NCBI GenBank assembly: GCA_905178155.1
Contig: CAJINV010000003.1
Span: 10,917,367-10,981,366 of the forward strand
DNA length: 64,000 bases
Direction of reading: 5' to 3'
Source: Amoebophrya sp. A120
Lineage: Eukaryota; Sar; Dinophyceae; Syndiniales; Amoebophryaceae
The first letter of the stretch is position 1, and every line of letters starts with the position of its first letter. The translations under genes were made by a program, and so were the position numbers. The notes beneath the pieces are model-generated. The model was given only the letters and a program-made list of their open reading frames with translations, was not told where the DNA came from and made no database searches. Below, one piece after another: positions 25,601 through 37,232 of the stretch.

Positions 25601-28600
25601 TTCTCTTCGATAAGCGGAGGTATGTTCGCTCCCGCGATGATTATGGGGGGCTACCTATGCGGGCTAAAAGCGTACACTTCCTCCCGTAGCCAAAATGGGG
25701 GCGTGGCCCACAATTTGAGACGTTTTGGGTTTGGGATTCACGCAGGCATGACAGTTTCGGGGCCATGCTGTACTCGTGGTTAGCTACAGGGCGGCAGCGT
25801 CCGCCTCAGTTGCAGTCGACTTTATCAACACTCCGCGACGGAGCGTAACAAGGACAAAATTGGAAGCCGCGGCTGATAAAAATTAGAAACTTGATTATTC
25901 AAATACTACTCGTCGTCCTCATAATTTTGCGCGTGAGAAACCCAAACCAAGAATAGCCTTTGCATGCAGATTTGCAGCTTCCTGAGACGAAGTATGTACT
26001 TAAACTTATGTTGAACTTGAAGCGGGGAGGAAGCTTTCGTTTTTATAGAGCATACTAATTCGGCGGGGGCCTCGGTAGTCTTTTGAAGTGGATAAGCGAC
26101 GAGACAGACCCAGTAAATGGGACCTACCTTCAGCTCTGCGTTTTATTTGGCATGGTGGGATTCTTTTCTGCCTCGCACCGACTACCGCTGACTGGTACGA
26201 ACGTACCCTCTCTCGTGTTTCTTGTCCGTTTCTGTTTCAAATGCGATCACGTTGTAGGATTCGGGAAAAAAGAATTTTACTTAAAAATCCAATTTGATGA
26301 TCCTCCGACCAAGGAAGACGACGAGGATCAGCTTGATGCTTTCTTCGTCGTGTTTCCATCTCATTTTGAAAAATCACAGGCTCACTGTGCATTTACGAGC
26401 TAATTGTGGCCTCGACCGACGAGGACAAAACCATTGCTGGAAGCTTCATCGTGTCGCGGCTGTTCTTTCCCATGTTGGTGTGCTCCATTGTCAGCTTCTG
26501 CCTCAGCATTTACATGCATCCACAGGCCTTGTTGGAGCGGACGATGGAGCAAGATGGCCTGCATGACCTGTGCTTTGGACCTGCCGCAGATTCAGATGAC
26601 GACAGTTCTGTATGCATTACAGCCGTGTAGTCTGGGTCCCGAAGTTTGTGTTGATGGATGCTACTTTGATGTGAAGGATGAGCGCGTGGCTTCTGCATTG
26701 CGCAGCCAAGCATCCTCAGCAGGAGTTTTCGAGAGTCTAGGCCTTGTGGAAACTGCTGTGTTTTTTCATGACAGATAGAGAGTTGTGTCTCCCGGACATC
26801 AACATCATGCGTGACAGATCTTCTCAGCGTCGTACCGGATAATCATGAATGATCTTGCTGGGCGCTTCCATTATCCAGAGACGCAGACCCAGTCCCAGAC
26901 AAATTTGCCATGCATATTCCGAAGAGGATGACGATGACGACGATGAGACCGACTCTGATTCAGAGTCCACTTCCGAAGAAAAGACGCTGGACAAAGACAA
27001 AGATGGTTTCAAGTTTGATTTTTTTAGTACCTCTCCAAGAAAAAAATGACTTTGAAGCGATGCAAGCCTTTATTTCATTTTGCACCCTGGTTTTGATGCC
27101 ATCCTATTGGCTATCGCTACGGTTATGCTTTCGCGAGGACGAACACGTTGTAATAAATCAAAAAGGTGGGAGCGCGGAGTCCAACGGGAAGAATGGCAGC
27201 GTAGCAGGAGACCAGGCAAGCATCATGAGTCTGGTGAGCAAGACTCTTCTCCCTCCCGAGCTGATGGTGGCGGGGAAATCACGGCGGCAATCCGTGGACC
27301 TTGGTCAGGTGTTTCGAAAGCCACTCTATGAGACCGGTTCTTTCGTTACCTCTAGTGCGACCCACAACATGCAGAAAGACGGGAAGCGCCACAGCCTGAA
27401 AAAGCCAAAAAAATCCAACCACTCCTCGAGCTCTCCGAACGCAGAGCAGAGTGCACCATCGGCCGAGGATGGAAGCTCGCAGCTATTCTTTGAAAATCAT
27501 ATAACCATCCCATGATCTTCGTCTTCCACTTTCTGCGTGACAAAAGCCGACTCTGCTCCATGAGTTTCAGGTTCGCATGGGAAATAATTTGATGGGGATG
27601 TTGGCATGTTGATGTTGTTTAGCGTCACAAATTGGATGAGGATGGTAAATTTTCTGAGAATACTCGCAAACGGGAACCAACAGCAGGAACAGTCGGAACA
27701 TGGAGGATCCTGTGACGGGAATGGATCCCGGATCCATGATTTCGCAACATGCACTAGCGCAGGCACAGGCAGAAAAAGGTACTTAGTTCTAAAGGCACTA
27801 CGTCCTCACGAACAACGAGGTTTAGAGTTGTTGACTCGACTTTTGTTCTTTCTGAGCTGTGGTCGACAGGTCGTCCTCATGCGATTAATACCTTGTAGCT
27901 CTCTGTCGTAGTCATGGACGAGGACGACACCTAGCTTACGTCGCACAGCGATTTGCTTCTTCATCTTCCTGTTCTGGCACTCCTTTACTGACATGACAGA
28001 CCGGCTGAAGATCCGGCGGGCGAGCCATCCACCAACGGCGTCTGCAGTCAACACTAACGCGCGGATTGTGGAGTTCTATCAGCGGAATTCGCAAGATTTG
28101 CGGAAGGAGTTCGAAGCCCTCCGGCAAGCTACTGCAACGCCGTCTAGCTCGACGAGCAAGCGCAGTTTCGTGCCCTTGCAGATTTTACAACAGCGAAGGC
28201 CCTCGGCGCCGGACGCATCTAGTATTTCCGCGCGGCGCGCCGATAGCAAGGAGGCTCCGGACCGCATTCAGAACGTGATACGCAGTGGCGGGGGCACCGG
28301 CGATGCGGGTGGTGATAGCCCCCCCCTGGTCCACCGCGAACTGAGCATAGGCGCCGGCAGTGAGGACGTGTTTCGGGCCCGGCTGGCGTCTGCGGCTGGA
28401 AGCAACTTGTCGTCGGATTACAACACCAGCACCGAAGGGAACCTGAGCGGCGTAACCGGCACCTCGAGCATGCTGATCAGTAGAGGGGGCATTCTCCCCG
28501 CCGGCTCCCCGAGCGTGTGTGCTGTCACGACCTCAGCATCCTCGCAAAGTGCGGGCTATGCCTTGCAAAATTATCGCGCTAGAGCTACTATGAATTGCAT

Positions 28601-30125
28601 AGACATACACACGTTCACATGATTTTTCCGAAACAATGCAACTTGTGGCGCCGAGTTCCTGTCGGCCATACCCATAGATCATCTGTCATGATGCATCACT
28701 GCGGCCAGCAGCACTGCAATTAGTACGAGTGCGATGCTTTTGCAGGGCATACGGGCATGGCAGGCGCGGGGGCAGGCGCAGCCAATGCCGCCGCGAACAG
28801 CAAGCGAGCGACGAAGCGAAACACGAAAGTTTCCTCGACTAGCACTCTGCGAATTCTCGAGAACGCAATGAAGCGGCGGGGCAACGCGGCCGACACCGCG
28901 TCTTCCTTGTCATCCATGGGCAGCAGTGCGGAAAGCAACGCCCTCGGCTATCCACACGAAAGCTGCTCCTTTTTTACCCCAGACCGAGGAAGTGTCTGCA
29001 TTGCAAACCATCTCAATGTTGTAATTGGAGCACTGCACCACAAAATCCAGGTGCAGAGTATCGCCTGGCCGTGTTGCAAATCGTGTTCTCGATGTCGATC
29101 AGGAACTACGCTTTGAGTCCTTTAATTTGGGAAAGGAAACTTTGCATGGCCATCGGAACAAATTTCCACTCGTGGGACGCGGGGCACTTTTCAGCATAAT
29201 ACTGGCCAGGGCGCCGCGATGGTAGTGGGCAGTGGGGGTCCGATACGAGATTGCACAACTACTTTCCCTCCGCCTCATTTTTTGTAAAATGAAAAATACA
29301 AAGCCCAATACTTATTCACTATGTAGCCGCTCGCATAATCGATTGACAAGCTCCGGAGAGGGCTGACACAGCACTGAAAGGACACAGTGCAAACCTATCG
29401 TGCAGCAAAAAGACGCATCGCTGTCCACGCTACTTTTCTTGCAGTGCATGCTCCGCGTCCACCCAAAGCGATGAGGGGGAGGGAACAAGGTGTGCACTCT
29501 GATACGCGGGGACGCTCGGGTCTAACGTACCGCGACCCAGTGCCATGATCGGGCGCGGGCGGTCCGGTAGCATTTCGACCACACCCGGGCAGCTCTGGAA
29601 GGACCTCCGGGAGTCTCGGGCGGAGCGCGATCGGTCCGTCCACCTCGCGGCGACGTTGGAAGAGGAGAGCAATGTCAACAGTTGGGAAATGCTCTCAAAC
29701 CTGGGGACGAACCTGTATGGATTACAAATATGTCTGGGTCTGGAAGAATGGAACTTGTAATGCTGTGTGCGGATTCTAGAAATATCTGTGTTGCATGAGC
29801 AGCAAGAGGAGTCCAGTTCCTAGCACGCGGAGAGGGCATTTCTCATGCGCAATTAGCATCAAGAAGCTCTCAAAAAATCTGTAATGCTAGCGCCAGCATC
29901 ACAGACCTCGCGGGTCATGCAAAATGTGCATGACATTGACAAGCCTCGACTCTTCCAGACCCAGACATTTTTGGAGTTGATAACCTGTCGCAGAGGTCCA
30001 TTGTCGGGGGCCCGAAGCATTCCATGTCCATGGTGTCCATCGGGTCCAACGCACCGCTCGGAATCCACCCCGAAATAGTCTATCCGTCCGCGGTACCGGA
30101 AGAAGACGAAAAGGAAAGCAAATAA
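19696..30125 (+). CDS. CLC-family chloride channel / Cl-/H+ antiporter with giant insertions
   Basis: Start chosen at ATG 19696 (MSQRQIHPATG); stop TAA at 30123-30125. CLC landmarks in order: first membrane helix (LLGVLIGVCGAMFHN, about 20860); selectivity and gating region GSPLGIEAPTFHL at about 21860, with the usual gating Glu but Ala for Gly in the GKEGP motif; AFNTPIGSLLFVLEEF at about 22020, whose paired Glu fits proton-coupled antiporters; helix ERGYFLLNVLAGSVVG at about 24025; TAAGGSGI joined to SGGMFAPAMIMGG (25355 and 25615), the GxFxP chloride motif; LFGMVGFFSASHRLPLTG at about 26140. A disordered Ser/Gly-rich insert precedes 24000, another of about 280 residues follows 24250, and an acidic and Ser-rich cytosolic tail follows. 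I see no CBS pair. At least seven introners interrupt it. Several exon edges are unresolved. Confidence 0.8.
20428..20799. mobile_element. Introner, family F1
   Basis: Left terminus TACCAAATGCAAGGGTG then TCTGGGGCTGG; right terminus GCGCCAGACATATTTGCA. Flanks CGAAG and TGAAG (one mismatch), same phase. Removal gives LIVAPEEETYEMRG just before the first CLC helix. Confidence 0.75.
22721..23047. mobile_element. Introner, family F1, exact duplication CCCGA
   Basis: Starts TATGCATTGCAACCATG then TCTGGGTC; right terminus GCATGTTTGCAATTCATA. Exact CCCGA both sides. Removal gives EEEMSSFPTTTNNSD. The ATG at 22929 inside it is therefore not a gene start. Confidence 0.85.
26611..26916. mobile_element. 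Introner, family F1
   Basis: Starts TATGCATTACAGCCGTG; the right end carries CAAATTTGCCATGCATA. Flanks TTCTG and TTCCG (one mismatch). Removal joins a run of Asp/Ser to EEDDDDDDETDSD, one continuous acidic region. Confidence 0.8.
28949..29201. mobile_element. Introner, F3-like
   Basis: Starts TATCCACACGAAAGCTGC and ends CACTTTTCAGCATAATA, inverted and imperfect. Flanks TCGGC and CTGGC, 3 of 5 matching, same phase. Removal gives SNALGQGAAMVVGSGG. Confidence 0.6.
29244..29504. mobile_element. Introner, family F2, no clear duplication
   Basis: Starts TACGAGATTGCACAAC with CCGCCTCATT inside; the inverted right end has GAGGGGGAGGG and GTGCACTCTGATA. Flanks TCCGA and CGCGG do not match, but the phase agrees and the frame continues. 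Confidence 0.6.
29716..29982. mobile_element. Introner, family F1, exact duplication ACCTG
   Basis: Starts TATGGATTACAAATATG then TCTGGGTCTGG; right terminus CCCAGACATTTTTGG. Exact ACCTG on both sides, same phase. Removal gives LGTNLSQRSIVGG in the last exons of the CLC gene. Confidence 0.85.
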
Positions 30126-31887
30126 GGTGCAGACTGAGCAGCTGTCGGGCGGGGAGCACACCTACTTTTTTGCTCCAAGCGCACGACCACGATTTTAACA
30201 TTCTATGCCTGATGCTCGTGCCTGATCACACTCGGGTTGTATCGTCCGTGACGAAGACAAGAGAAAGTTGTCTTGGTGCGGAATTAAGATCTGCAAGGCT
30301 AAGGCGTGCAGCTTGTTGCTCTCTCGCGTCCAGCATCATAGATATGAGTATGATCGTATATTTGGGGTTTTCAGACGGTCACTATCAACGGTTTTCGCAG
30401 CTGGTGTGAGCCGCTTAATGGATAAGGACTTGAAAAAATATGATGATTCTGAAAAGTAATGTACAGTAGCGATGTGTCCAAATTGAAATTCGACTGTTTT
30501 ACAATATCGGAGCAGGTTTGTCCAGAATCTTCGCCGTATTTTGAATTTGATTCTTCCTCTTGTACAGACACTGTTGCTCGTCGTAGTGCTTTCAGGTGCT
30601 CTTTGTTCGCATGAAATTGAATTAACTAGTGCTATTTCATCAATCGGCTGATAGATTACGATATCGGAAATGCAAATAGGTATTAGTGCTAGCGAGAACA
30701 ACTGAGTAGAAAAAATCATTGCTGGAGTCCATCATCAATGCGCAGCATCAATGAAAAATTGATGAGCGCTGCAATACAAGTTTCCGTAATAACTATGAAA
30801 TATATGATTTGTTGGTGAAGAACAAGTAAAAAAGTGAAAGTGTAGAAATCGCTGGACCATGTCGCATAAGTCTTGCGCAACATCGCAAAAGAAAACCTGA
30901 CAAAGTATAGCGATAGGTGCTAGGAAATAACAATAAGTAAGTGCCATCATTCAACAAAGGGATTTGCAGCTGCAAAAGCTATTGCTATTATGGGCATGGA
31001 TTATTTGAAGTTGGTTGCCTACGTTTTCCAGTCGGGCTGCCGAAAAAGAAGAAGCGCAGCCCTTCCCTATAACACCGATATTACAACTAGTGCACTGCAT
31101 AACTAAGTTCTGCGCACCACCATATGCACAGGCGTGGGTTCTGAATTCGCATCAGTATCTGCTACTGCTTTTGGCATAATTTTTCCGACTGTCGGAATAT
31201 TTGCCAAACGAGAAAAATCATACAAAATGTTATGAATTATCAGACAATTTGAATTTGAATTCGCGTTCTCCTATCTATAAGCACTCGAGAAACTGCAATG
31301 CTCTGTGAGAACCTATCTTCTGTTCGGTGTTGGCGATTTTCGTGTTGCAGTGTATTTGTTCTTAGCCACACAGCACATCATGCTCACTATTGAAACGACT
31401 TCTCCTCGGTGGTTTTATTTTTTGCATATGAAGAAAATCACCTTAGTAGCAAGCCGTCCGCTCTTCCAGGTCGACAATGTTGAGCTATGAAGAAAACAAA
31501 TTTCGAAACAGCAACACGAAAGATAAAGAACTCCTGGCTTTATATATACCCCGATGTGAAGATCAACAGTATCGGAATACGCAGCATTTCGATCACGAAA
31601 AATACGATCAATTCACCTTTCATCGTGCAGTCGAATCTTTGACCTTGCCCTTGATTTTGGTTAAGGATGTGTTTATGATCATTTCCGTGGCTGCATGAAT
31701 AATAATTTCTTGTTACTCGGGGGTTATAACGTTAACATCCGGTGGATGTCACGACCAGATGTTAATGTGAAAATATACACAGATAATTCACCTCGTTTAT
31801 GTAGTAAGTTAATCGTATTACACACAGGAAAGAAATGCCGCGGCAGCACCTTCGGAAAAGAGAGGTTTAGCGTTAGGACGAACCACC
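30126..31887. other. Intergenic, AT-rich, about 1.8 kb
   Basis: Clearly richer in A and T than its neighbours from about 30400 to 31850. Short frames only; nothing coding-like. Should contain the CLC 3' end and the ABCF promoter, but no motif can be named. Confidence 0.5.
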
Positions 31888-34800
31888 ATGGGAGGCAAGA
31901 AGCAGGAGCCGAAAGGTCAGCCCCAAGGGGCGCCGCAACAGCTTGGAGGAGACAAAGCCAAAAGCGGTAGCAAAAACAAAAAAGCACCAGCGACGGCACC
32001 AGAAGCCGCGCAAGGAGCAAATGCTAATGCGAAGAACATCAGCAAGAATAACAATATTAAGGCGTCGAACTTGACTGGAAATGCGGCCCCGCCTTCCAAA
32101 TCGAAAAAACAGTTGGCAGAGGAGCGGCGGCGGGCGGCAGAGGAGCAGAAGGCACAAAGAGACGCTGTCTGGGATAACATGCTGAACCCGGCGTGCGAGG
32201 ACCTGTCCGAAGGAACGTCAGACGAGGACGAAAGTGCCGCCTTACAGCCTGAGCGAAAGGCAGGGAACAGCGACAAAATTGGAAAGTTTTCACCAGCAAA
32301 AAGAGCTACGGAAGATGACACGAGCGCCGGCGATGGTGCTCGCAGCTGCAAGAATTTTTCCAGCTCCGCCAGTGCGGACCGAAAGCTCGTTGATGTCATG
32401 ATCGCTGCCGATGCTGGCGCAGCAGAGGACGAAGTGGCTAAATCCAGCCAGAGACTTCGAAGACAGGGCCTGCAAAATGAAGAAATCGATGTTGCAAAGC
32501 AATACGAGGCAGCGAAGGCAGAGCTCGAGAAACTCCAGAAGAAGGCGGAAACGAACGCGAAAGGCTTGTCGAATAAAGACAAGCGGTCACTGGAGAAATT
32601 AACTCAAAAGGTCGCGGAACTGGAGGAAGACGCAAGACGAGATCAGGAAAGTAAAAGCTGTCCGATATTAGACGATAGCGTGCCCGACACTCGGCTGCTT
32701 GCAGAAAAATACTCGGAAAAGCTTCGGCCCTTTCACTTTTCGATCGCCGACGAAGCCACAGCCGCATCACAAAGCACCGACCTCATCATCGACCGGTTTT
32801 CCATAAGTGTAAAAGGCCAAAAGCTTTTCGACGACGCGCCACTGAAACTTGTACAAGGGCGCAGGTACGGGCTTCTCGGGCCCAACGGGCGCGGAAAAAG
32901 CACATTGCTGCTGCACCTCGCAGCCGGGAAGTTTCCGATGCCAAGCACATGGAGCTGCATCTTAGTGGAGCAAGAGGTAGCCGCGTCCTCCCGGTCGTGC
33001 GTGGAAGAAGTGCTCTTTGCCGACCAGGAATTGCAGAAGTGGCGGCGAGAAGAGGCAGACCTTTTCGCGCAGCTCGCGTATACTTCTTCTTATCACCTCA
33101 CTTCCCGTTGTTCCCTTTCCACACAAATATTACTAGCAAAGCCAGCTTCGCCTGCAGGTAGGCATTAGAAGAAATGCAAATGTCAGCTAGCATCATCTAG
33201 ATAAACAAATCAAAAAAAAAGAAGCGCCGGCCCCAAAACAAAGCCGCGGCGCGCCCAATGTGGTCGTCGCGGCTCCGGCTCGCCCAGATTGGTCGCTCCA
33301 TTTCCGGCGCGCCCAGTCTGGTCGTCCCGGCTCCGGCGCGCCCAGTCTGATCGCCCCGGCTGCGGCGTTCCCGACCTGGTTGCCTCGGCTTCGGCGCGCC
33401 CAATCTGATCAACCCGGTCCCGAACGGTCGGGACGATTTTTGGCTGGTCCGACGGCCGTCGGACGACTTTGGGCTGTCCGACGGCCGTCGGATGACTTTC
33501 GGTTGTCCGACCGCCGTCGGACGACTTTTGGGTATCCGACGGCCGTCGGACGACTTTCGGCTGTGCGACGGCCGTCGAGCAACTTCTGAGCCGTCGGGCG
33601 ACTTTTGGCCGCCCGACGGCCATCGGACGACTTTTGGGCCGTGGGATAGCTTTTGGATGTCCGAGGGCCGTCGGAGGAATTTTGGCCGTCCGACGGCCGT
33701 CGGACGACTTTTGGTTGTCCGACGGCCGTCGGGCGGCTTTTGTTTGGTTGTCCGACGGCCGTCGCACGACTTTCTGACTGGCCGCCGGACGACTTTCGGC
33801 TGTCCGACGGCCGGCGGACAACTTTTGGCCGTCCGACGGCCGTCGGACAACTTCTGGCCGTCGGACGACTTTGGGGCCGTCGGACAATTTCGGGCCGTCC
33901 GACGGCCGTCGGGCGACTTTTGGGCCGCCGGACAACTTTTGGCTGTCCGACGAGCGTCGGACGACTTTTGGCTGTCCGACGGCCGTCGGGCGACTTTTGG
34001 GCCGTTGGACAACTTCTGGGTGGCCGTCCGACGGCCGTCGGGCGATTTTTGGCTGTCCGACGACCATCGAACGACTTTTGGCCGTTCGACGGGCGTCAGA
34101 CAACTTTTGGCCGTCCGACGGCCGTCGGCTCGGACGACTTTCGGTTGTCCGACGGCCGTCTTGAAGTCGAAAGCGAAACTCAAACTCCAAGTGGATTCTG
34201 AAACTCGAAGTCGAAACTGAAACTGGAACTCAAACTGAGTGTCGAAATTCAAACTCAAGCTGAACGCTGAAACTCAAACTCAAACTCAATGTTGAGACTC
34301 AAACTCAATGTTGAGACTCAAACTCAAACTCAACGCTGAAACTCAAACTCAAACTGACACTTGCACTCTTTTACGCCAAGGTAGTTAGTATCTATACCAG
34401 GATAAGATTTCATTTTCAGCATTGTTTAATATTGTTGATTTACATCAACTACAACTTCAACTCAAGGTTAAGGTGTGACTACTGGATTTGTGCTCCTCGT
34501 GTTCATCTTCCTGCGCTAACTACTCGATCGCAATTGTCTCAAATATGTTTAGTTCCAAGCCGTGTGATATAGATGCTGCTCGCTGTAACTGCTGCCGCAG
34601 TTTACGTTTTCGAATTTCAGTACGGATTTTTGCTTTGCTTGTTGGCTTGCGCGTTGCGACCACGATTGTAGTACTTGTTCTTCCCTCCACCATTTCAGGG
34701 TCATCGAGAATGACGGTGTTGAAGCTGCGGGTCTACTAGGTGACGACCCAGTCGCAGCAGCGAAGGCATTGGAGGCGCTCGTGGACCGGGCACAAGAAGT

Positions 34801-36695
34801 GAGTAGCAATTTGACGGAAAAGGAGTCAGCCGAATCGGAAGTGCGACGCATTCTTGCGGGTCTGGGGTTTTCCGAGGAGGGTATGGAAGCGGCAACAGAG
34901 AACTTTAGTGGGGGCTGGCGTATGCGCATCGCGCTGGCCAAGGGCTTGTTTCTGAAGCCCAAGCTCCTCCTGTTGGACGAACCAACGAACCACTTGGACC
35001 TGGAGGCGGCATGTTGGTTGGAGGATTACTATCCAAGAACAGAAGAGTTTTTGCACTCGACGACCCAGGCCAGAGAAAGTAGAAAGATCATTCTTATGTT
35101 TGCTCGCGCTGGCTGCAATACAGAAAGCATTGCGAAGACATGCGAAGACCAAAAGGGAGTTGATTCTCTATTATGCAGAATGCAGTTACTGCTTGATGTC
35201 CTGCTCCTTCGGGTCTTGATGTCCTCCTTCGGGTCTGGGACTGTAAAAGCGATTCGTTAATAGGTGCTTTCAGACGTGTTAGTTATGTTGCTAATTATTT
35301 GATGCAAAACCAGGACTCCTGCAATTTTCTCTGACACTAAGGCTGAACAACCGCTGCAGCACATATTTCGTTTTTCTCTGGTTGTACAGGTGTCGTCGTG
35401 CATTTCTGTAGAATAAGTATTTGGCAAGCTACCCGCACACGCTGCTTACCGTGTCCCACGACGCCGAGTTTCTGGACCAGGTGTGCACGGACATGGTCGC
35501 GCTGGTCCCGGAAACGGGCAAACTTTTGTACGCGCGCGGCAGTTACAATTCCTACAAACAGAAGAAAGAGCAAGAGCGAGCGGCGGCCCTGAAAGAGTAC
35601 AAAAAATCCGGGCAGCGGAAAGATCTGAAGCCCCGCCCCGACTACGTAGTGAACTTTTCCTTCCCGGAAGTAGACGACGTGGCGCATCACGGGTCCGCCA
35701 GCTCGTGGATCAGCGCACAAGACGTGTCCTTTGGCTTCAGTGCAGCTTCTCCCGCAGCAGCAGAAGCTTCCGCCCCGGCTGGGAACGAGGGCACAAGAGC
35801 AAGCCGCGACATCAGCACGAGTTCAAAACCTATGAGCAAGAGGCTGCACACGGGTCCAGGGACCGATCCGTCATCTTCGTCTTCGGGTGGCGACGACGCA
35901 TTGCTGTTCAAGGATTTGTCGTTGCGCGTGGACGAAAGCTCCCGAATAGCGCTCGTTGGTCCCAACGGCTGCGGCAAAAGTACTTTGTTGCGATTGCTGA
36001 TGAAAATGCAGGTCGAGCCGCAGGATGGCTTTGTGGAGCACAGCAAGCAATTGCGTGTGGGGTACTACTCGCAGCACTTCGAGGAACTGCTGCCTTTAAG
36101 GAAGAAAGCCGCAGTCGGCTCTTCTACCACTGCAACGAAGGGGGCCAGCGGCGGAATTTCGGCCTGCGAATTTTTTGTGCAGCAATTCCAACTGAGTGAG
36201 CAAAAGGCACGGGCCACCCTCGGATCGTTCGGCCTGCAGTCCGCACAGCATCTGATCCCCATGACGGAGCTCTCGGGCGGGCAGAAGGCTCGTGTTTGCT
36301 TCGCCAAGATCACCTTGCAGAAACCGCGGCTGCTGATTTTTGACGAGCCGACCAACCACCTCGACTTGGAATCCGTAGAAGCGCTTATGGAAGCCCTGGA
36401 AACCTACAGCGGTGGGGTAGTGCTTGTCAGTCACGACGCGCGACTAGTGCGGAGCGTCACGAATGTCGAGCACGCATCCTGCGCACCCGGCACTGTGTAC
36501 AAAGTCGAACGGGAAGGGCTCGTTGAGATCTCTTACTCCAGATACGTGCGGCAAGTCTTGAACGAGATCGAGCTCCGAGCACAGGCCAGTCAAGCGAGAG
36601 CGCAAAAGAAACAAGCTGAGGCAGAGGAGAAGAGAAAACAAAAGCTGCGCTCAGTGCAAAACAAGTACAAGGCCGGGGGCTCGAAGAAAATATGA
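31888..36695 (+). CDS. ABCF2: ABCF ATPase, ABCF2/ARB1-like
   Basis: Soluble twin-ATPase of the ABC-F group; ARB1/ABCF2 proteins act on ribosomes and in ribosome assembly. ATG 31888 has a good context (ACCATGG). The N-terminus is a long Lys/Ala/Glu-rich extension. First ATPase: Walker [10 protein letters not shown] (about 32880), signature [14 protein letters not shown] (34902), Walker [16 protein letters not shown] and switch [11 protein letters not shown]. Second ATPase: GPNGCGKST (35960), [12 protein letters not shown] (36270), [25 protein letters not shown]. The KARVCFA and DARL forms resemble ABCF2 more than GCN20. Three exons: 31888-33077, 34699-35029 and 35416-36695. The first intron is GT-AG and satellite-filled; the second is introner-like. 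The C-terminus is Lys-rich, ending TGA at 36693-36695. All catalytic motifs look intact. Confidence 0.93.
33262..33415. repeat. GC-rich minisatellite, about 30-nt unit
   Basis: About five imperfect units with GGCGCGCCCAGTCTGGTCG as the core, inside the first intron of the ABCF gene. Confidence 0.75.
33430..34165. repeat. Palindromic minisatellite in ABCF intron
   Basis: Tens of imperfect units combining the perfect palindrome CCGACGGCCGTCGG with GACTTTTGGCTGT-like spacers. Units run about 22-30 nt with variable spacing. Because the unit can stay open in several frames, it makes long spurious frames on both strands. Confidence 0.9.
34166..34365. repeat. AAACTC simple-repeat tract
   Basis: Imperfect hexamer AAACTC/GAAACTC with longer units containing AATGTTGAGACTC. 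Adjoins the palindromic array within the same intron. Confidence 0.85.
35030..35415. mobile_element. Introner-like intron in ABCF, weak F3
   Basis: Starts TATCCAAGAACAGAAG; right end CATTTCTGTAGAATA is roughly inverse. Flanks ATTAC and AGTAT agree at 3 of 5 positions and in phase. Removal gives [18 protein letters not shown], matching the family, so the junction is certain within a few bases. No GT-AG pair fits. Confidence 0.65.
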
Positions 36696-37232
36696 GTCCG
36701 ACCCTAGTAATTGTAATACTGCACATACAGCGATAAATAGCGCTAGATGTTGCGAGAGTCACATCTGACAGCTGTCCTAGTGTTTTTCCCGGATTCAGTC
36801 TCAAGACCTTATGGTCATGAACTACTTACACGAAATGTTCAACAGATATGTAAGTGGAGTCACCAATAGATATTGGACGGCCGCGACACGTACAAGTAGT
36901 CACAATCACATGACATTGAGTGAGAGAAGATTCTTGTCGCTCCTCGTTCTATTCGTGAAAAGAGGTCGTTGATGAAATTGGCGAGGATTGAATGAGACGT
37001 CGCGTGAAAAAGAAATACCAACCCTCCGCGATCGTGTTTTATGTCGACGACTATTTCGTCCTTCGTTCGCACCTCGACGACGTTCCATGAGAGTTATGTT
37101 GCAGTTTCTTTCGCAGACAGAGGCAGAGCATCCAAGTTGATGTCCTGCTCCGACGTGGTGCAAAAATTATCTCCAAATTAGTACCAACTGATCACGCGTG
37201 TGGATGTCCTCTTGCTCCTCACCAGAAACAAG
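36696..37232. other. Intergenic, 0.5 kb
   Basis: No coding frame supported and no repeat seen. Confidence 0.5.

Noticed and set aside
33430-34165. Regularly repeated palindromes resembling a CRISPR array
   Set aside because: Unit and spacer lengths vary, spacers are themselves repeated, no cas genes, and the region is inside a eukaryotic intron.
33197-34258. Long minus-strand frames (353 and 326 codons) and plus-strand frames (242 and 182 codons) over the same DNA
   Set aside because: They are translations of the palindromic minisatellite; the repeat unit stays open in several frames. The region is an intron of the ABCF gene.
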